Below, piece by piece: positions 60,204 through 64,000 of a DNA stretch of 64,000 nucleotides (position 1 is its first letter; each line of letters begins with the position of its first letter). The notes below the pieces were generated by a model that was not told the origin of the DNA, did not search any database, and was given only the letters and a program-made list of their open reading frames with translations. The translations under genes were made by a program, and so were the position numbers. The stretch covers positions 806,001 to 870,000 of the forward strand of contig NZ_QLMC01000003.1 of NCBI RefSeq assembly GCF_003259745.1, given 5' to 3'. This DNA is from Larkinella arboricola (GTDB taxonomy: Bacteria > Bacteroidota > Bacteroidia > Cytophagales > Spirosomataceae).

Positions 60204-62371
60204 ACGTCAAAAAGGACATTTTGCGCCGGGCAACGCTGGCGTCTGTGGCTATTTTCCTGTTTGCGCTGGCAATCATCGCCCGGCTGACGTATGTTCAGTT
60301 CTTTCAGAAGCAGAACGGCCGTTTGTGGAAGGACCGGATTACGCAGTATCACATTAAACGAGACACCCTCCGAGCCACACGCGGTAATATTTTCTCGCGC
60401 AACGAAGACCCGCTGGCGACCTCCCTCCCCTATTATTACGTCGGTATCGACCCCTGCGTAGCCAAAACGGATTCATTCAACAAGAAAATCGACTCGCTCG
60501 GTATCCTGCTGGCGCAGAAATTCGGTGAACGTTCGCGGGATGAATACACCTATATGATCCGGAAAGCGCGCGACAGTGGCCGCAAGTACGTGCTGCTGAG
60601 CCGGAAAAAAATTTCGTTTCAGGAACGAATGGAGATGCAGAAATGGCCCTTTTTCCGGCGCGACCGGCGGCAGGGTCTGGGCGGTGGAAAATTCGATGCG
60701 GTTTACCAGCGCTATCATCCCTACGGACGCATGGCCCTGCGGACGGTTGGGTACCTGAACCCCGAAACGTCGCGCGGATTTGTCGGGCTGGAAGCCAGCT
60801 TTCAGAAGGAACTGGCCGGAAAAGACGGTGTCGGACTGGTTGAAGAACTGTCGGGCGGGGTGCGGATGCCACTGGAAGACGGCTCGGACATCAAGCCGGA
60901 GCCGGGGCTGGATATTTACACCACCATCGACGTTAATTTTCAGGACATGGCCGAAACGGCTTTGCTGCACGGGCTCGAAAAATACCAGGCCGAGCGGGGT
61001 TGCCTGATCGTGATGGAAGTTGAAACCGGCGAGATCCGGGCTATGGCGAATCTGACCCTGAAAAATGGCAAATACGTCGAAAACTTCAACCATGCGCTGG
61101 CGGGCGGCACCGACCCCGGTTCGACCTTCAAGCTGCCGACGCTGATTGCGTTGCTGGAAGAAAAAGCCATTCGGCCCGACCAGATGGTTCACACGGGCGG
61201 GGGCGCGGTGATGTACCGGGGGCGCCGGATTTCGGATACCAAACGGGGAGGTCACGGCAGCATTACCGCCCAGCAGGTTTTCGAAAAATCGTCGAACGTG
61301 GGCGTCCACATGCTGATGAGCAACTTTTATAACCGTCCGGAAACCTACTGCCGGTACATGCGCCAGTTCCGGCTCGACAAGCCGATCGGGTTACAGCTTC
61401 GGGGCGAAACCAAACCCGTGGTGCCCAATCCGCAGTCGCCGGGCTGGAGTCGCCTGTCCCTCAGCTCAATGGCTATTGGATACGAATTAAAACTGACGCC
61501 GTTGCAGATGCTGGCCTTCTATAATGCGGTTGCGAACGACGGTAAATGGGTACAACCCATGCTGGTGAAGCAGATACGCCGGGCGAACGAAGTCGTCAAG
61601 GAGTTTGAACCGTATGTGGCACCGGACCCGATTTGCAGCCAGTCTACCGTCCGGCTGGCGAAAAAAATGCTGGAGGGGGTGGTTGAGCGGGGTACGGCAC
61701 GGAAAAGCCAAAGTCCTTATTACCGGTTTGCCGGAAAAACCGGTACGGCCCAAAGGCTTATTAACGGACGGTATCAGGTGGGCAAATATTATACGTCTTT
61801 CATCGGCTATTTTCCCGCCGAAAAACCTAAATACAGCATCGCTGTCGTTATTGATACGCCCCACGGTGCCAGTATTGATCTGCTGTACGGCGGTAGCGTG
61901 TCCGCCCCCGTATTCCGGGAAATTGCCGATCGGATTTACGCGTACGACGTTCCCATGCACCGGCCCTTTGCCAGTACCGCCAAACCGGTGCGTCCGTCGA
62001 GTCGGGGCATCAAAGCCGGTTTTGCCGACGACATTCGAACCATTAGTACGGAGTTGAACATCAACACACCGCCGAGTCCGGACGGCTGGGTGAAAGCGGA
62101 AGCGCAGGGTTCGAAAACGCAGTGGGTGAGCCAGCCTACGCAAAGCAAAGTGCCCGACCTGCGCGGCATGACGTTGCGTGATGCCCTGCACCTGCTCGAA
62201 AACCGGGGTTTCCGGGTGCGTTTTGAAGGCTACGGCAAAGTGGTTGACCAATCGGTTCCGCCGGGTGATCCGTTGCCACATCCGCGCAAAATTACCCTAA
62301 CTTTGCGACAAACTGCCCGACCCGATACGCTGGCGGTTGTTCTGGACAAAAAAAATCAATCCGGGAAATAA
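60200..62371 (+). CDS. ftsI: Penicillin-binding protein 3 / FtsI transpeptidase with PASTA domain
   Basis: The 723-residue class B PBP is the septal peptidoglycan transpeptidase. One membrane anchor lies near 13-30. Active-site motifs are SxxK in GSTFKLPTL (about residue 310), SSN in EKSSNVGVH (near 366) and KTG in AGKTGTAQR (near 514). A PASTA domain is at the C-terminus (KVPDLRGMTLRDALHLLENR, about 650-710). It overlaps ftsL by 4 bases, indicating translational coupling. murE follows. Confidence 0.95.
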   Translation: MNVKKDILRRATLASVAIFLFALAIIARLTYVQFFQKQNGRLWKDRITQYHIKRDTLRATRGNIFSRNEDPLATSLPYYYVGIDPCVAKTDSFNKKIDSLGILLAQKFGERSRDEYTYMIRKARDSGRKYVLLSRKKISFQERMEMQKWPFFRRDRRQGLGGGKFDAVYQRYHPYGRMALRTVGYLNPETSRGFVGLEASFQKELAGKDGVGLVEELSGGVRMPLEDGSDIKPEPGLDIYTTIDVNFQDMAETALLHGLEKYQAERGCLIVMEVETGEIRAMANLTLKNGKYVENFNHALAGGTDPGSTFKLPTLIALLEEKAIRPDQMVHTGGGAVMYRGRRISDTKRGGHGSITAQQVFEKSSNVGVHMLMSNFYNRPETYCRYMRQFRLDKPIGLQLRGETKPVVPNPQSPGWSRLSLSSMAIGYELKLTPLQMLAFYNAVANDGKWVQPMLVKQIRRANEVVKEFEPYVAPDPICSQSTVRLAKKMLEGVVERGTARKSQSPYYRFAGKTGTAQRLINGRYQVGKYYTSFIGYFPAEKPKYSIAVVIDTPHGASIDLLYGGSVSAPVFREIADRIYAYDVPMHRPFASTAKPVRPSSRGIKAGFADDIRTISTELNINTPPSPDGWVKAEAQGSKTQWVSQPTQSKVPDLRGMTLRDALHLLENRGFRVRFEGYGKVVDQSVPPGDPLPHPRKITLTLRQTARPDTLAVVLDKKNQSGK

Positions 62372-62402
62372 GGACACCAGTACCTTATTTCCCCGTTTAT
62401 TT

Positions 62403-63869
62403 ATGCTGTTAACCCACATTTTGTATAAAGTACCGCTTCTGTCGACCTCCGGCAACATGAATGTCGAAGTCGAACAGTTGACGATGGATTCGCGAAAGGC
62501 GGGTCCGGGCCGTTTGTTTGCCGCCGTTCGCGGGACGCAAACCGACGGCCACCGGTTTATTGAGAAAGCCGTTGAACTGGGAACATCCGTTATTCTGTGT
62601 GAGGAACTGCCCGAAAACCGGGCCGACGATGTTACCTATGTTCAGGTTCAGGACAGCAGTTATGCCCTGGGGCTGATCGCGGCCAATTTCTACGACCATC
62701 CATCCAAAAAGCTGAAACTGGTTGGCGTAACGGGCACCAACGGCAAAACCTCAACGGCCACCCTGCTATTCCGGCTGTTCCGGCTACGGGGCTACCGGGT
62801 TGGTCTGCTCTCGACGGTGCAAAACCAGATTGACGAAACCGTCATTCCGGCCACGCATACCACACCCGATACCATTGCCCTGAATGAGTTGCTTTCGCGG
62901 ATGGTCCAGCACGGGTGCAGCCACTGTTTTATGGAAGTAAGTTCGCACTCGGTGGTGCAACACCGGATTGTCGGGCTGCACTTCGCCGGGGGTATTTTCA
63001 CGAATATTACCCACGACCACCTCGATTTTCACGAGACATTCGATAATTACATCAAAGCCAAAAAAGGCTTTTTCGACCAATTACCGGCATCGGCCTTTGC
63101 CCTGACGAACCTCGACGACAAGCGCGGGCTGGTGATGCTGCAAAATACCGTGGCCCAAAAAGAAAGCTATTCGCTGCAAACGCTCGGTTCGTTCAAAGGC
63201 CGGATTATGTCGGAGAGCCTCTACGGGATGCAGATGGAAGTCGATGGCCGGGAGGTGTGGTTCAAGCTGACGGGCCGGTTTAATGCCTACAATCTGCTGG
63301 CGGTTTACGGAGCGGCCATTTTATTGGGTGAAGACCGGGAAGAAGTCCTGACCCAGCTTTCGGTTCTGCCGAGTCCGCCGGGCCGGTTCGAGATGGTCAT
63401 TGTCAGCAACAAACCCGTGGGAATTGTCGATTATGCGCACACGCCGGATGCCCTCCAGAACGTGCTGGAAACGATCGCGGGTCTGCGTCAGGGCAATGAA
63501 CAAATCATTACGGTTGTGGGATGCGGAGGGAACCGGGATGCAGCCAAACGCCCCATTATGGCCGAGATTGCCTGCAAATACAGCGACCGGGTGATTCTGA
63601 CCTCCGACAATCCGCGCCACGAAGACCCGATGGCTATTCTGGAACAGATGCAGGCCGGAGTACCGCCCGTTGCGTTCAAGAAAACCCAAACCCTGGCTGA
63701 CCGGCGCGACGCCATATTCCGGGCCGTTGAGATTGCTCAGCCGAATGATGTAATTCTGATTGCCGGTAAAGGCCACGAAACGTATCAGGAAATCAAAGGG
63801 GTCAAACATGATTTTGACGACCGTAAGGTTCTGCGCGAGGCTTTTCAACAATCAATTGCCAAAAAATGA
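62403..63869 (+). CDS. murE: UDP-N-acetylmuramoyl-tripeptide synthetase MurE
   Basis: The 488-residue ligase adds the third stem-peptide residue. The ATP site is GVTGTNGKTSTATLLF (about 107-122), followed by HTTPDTIALNELL and VMEVSSH-type FMEVSSHSVVQHRI. The motif SDNPRHEDP near 402-410 (DNPR) indicates meso-diaminopimelate specificity. The frame is open 22 codons upstream, overlapping ftsI, but ATG 62403 is preferred by family start and length. Confidence 0.95.
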   Translation: MLLTHILYKVPLLSTSGNMNVEVEQLTMDSRKAGPGRLFAAVRGTQTDGHRFIEKAVELGTSVILCEELPENRADDVTYVQVQDSSYALGLIAANFYDHPSKKLKLVGVTGTNGKTSTATLLFRLFRLRGYRVGLLSTVQNQIDETVIPATHTTPDTIALNELLSRMVQHGCSHCFMEVSSHSVVQHRIVGLHFAGGIFTNITHDHLDFHETFDNYIKAKKGFFDQLPASAFALTNLDDKRGLVMLQNTVAQKESYSLQTLGSFKGRIMSESLYGMQMEVDGREVWFKLTGRFNAYNLLAVYGAAILLGEDREEVLTQLSVLPSPPGRFEMVIVSNKPVGIVDYAHTPDALQNVLETIAGLRQGNEQIITVVGCGGNRDAAKRPIMAEIACKYSDRVILTSDNPRHEDPMAILEQMQAGVPPVAFKKTQTLADRRDAIFRAVEIAQPNDVILIAGKGHETYQEIKGVKHDFDDRKVLREAFQQSIAKK

Positions 63870-63967
63870 CCAGATTGCTGGAGGCTGAAGATGGAAGCCT
63901 GAACGGTTTTCGTAAAAAACTTCCCTGCCCGACTGTCTGAACAGCGATATTCAACTAGTTAAACTTT

Positions 63968-64000
63968 ATGCTCTATTACCTTTTCACCTACCTCGATCAG
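63968..64000 (+). CDS. mraY: Phospho-N-acetylmuramoyl-pentapeptide transferase, first codons
   Basis: ATG at 63968 opens MLYYLFTYLDQ and runs off the window. This matches the start of Bacteroidota MraY (MLYYLFEYL), which makes lipid I, and the gene order after murE supports it. Only 11 codons are visible. Confidence 0.75.
   Translation, partial: MLYYLFTYLDQ

Overview
The window is chromosomal DNA of a Bacteroidota bacterium, most likely order Cytophagales and family Spirosomataceae (Spirosoma/Larkinella-like). This rests on the content: phylum-restricted families (DUF2480, DUF4296, DUF4301, DUF5522, DUF5723), a subtilase with a type IX secretion sorting tail, a TonB receptor with a carboxypeptidase-like N-terminal domain, a YbeY with Asp in place of the third His, and promoter elements of the Bacteroidota TTG-N20-TAnnTTTG type. 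No tRNA, rRNA, CRISPR array, complete insertion sequence or prophage was found.

Layout. 1-6 kb holds a partial M61 peptidase, then rpmH-rnpA, a C-terminal processing peptidase, tsaB, DUF2480, a lipoprotein and rnhB. 6-9 kb is a leftward DUF58/membrane protein/BatA operon. 9-18 kb carries DUF4296-hemG, a polyprenol-phosphate mannosyltransferase, a small exported protein, a 1336-residue secreted subtilase, and a DinB protein. 18-24 kb has a VOC protein, a cupin, an ECF sigma/anti-sigma/adhesin operon, rocD, DUF5522 and rpmB. 24-35 kb is housekeeping and enzymatic: aspartyl protease, tpiA, an outer-membrane barrel, recQ, msrB, a PBP4-like carboxypeptidase, an RNA polymerase alpha-CTD-like protein, an amino-acid permease, a CrcB fluoride channel and an M14 peptidase.

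35-42 kb is the accessory part. It is a long leftward run of small enzymes with a frameshifted ankyrin gene and a truncated oxalate decarboxylase remnant, ending in an AT-rich patch (about 39.9-42.2 kb) that looks imported. 42-47 kb has a TonB-dependent receptor paired with a surface lipoprotein that is not SusD, then an Rrf2 regulator. 47-58 kb is a mostly leftward block: DUF4301, an HD/P-loop kinase fusion, ybeY, DUF5009, uvrD/pcrA, a cupin, a cysteine-free peroxiredoxin-like protein, an MFS transporter and a TlpA-type lipoprotein. 58.8 kb to the end is the start of the division/cell-wall cluster: rsmH-ftsL-ftsI-murE-mraY (partial).

No complete new defence or biosynthetic system was found. 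The most interesting items are an in-frame palindromic insertion in rnpA, an alpha-CTD-like stand-alone protein with a good promoter, the cysteine-free peroxiredoxin fold, the HD-kinase fusion, the receptor/lipoprotein pair, a terminator-like hairpin at the start of the subtilase gene, and a family of intergenic inverted repeats built from recurring words.
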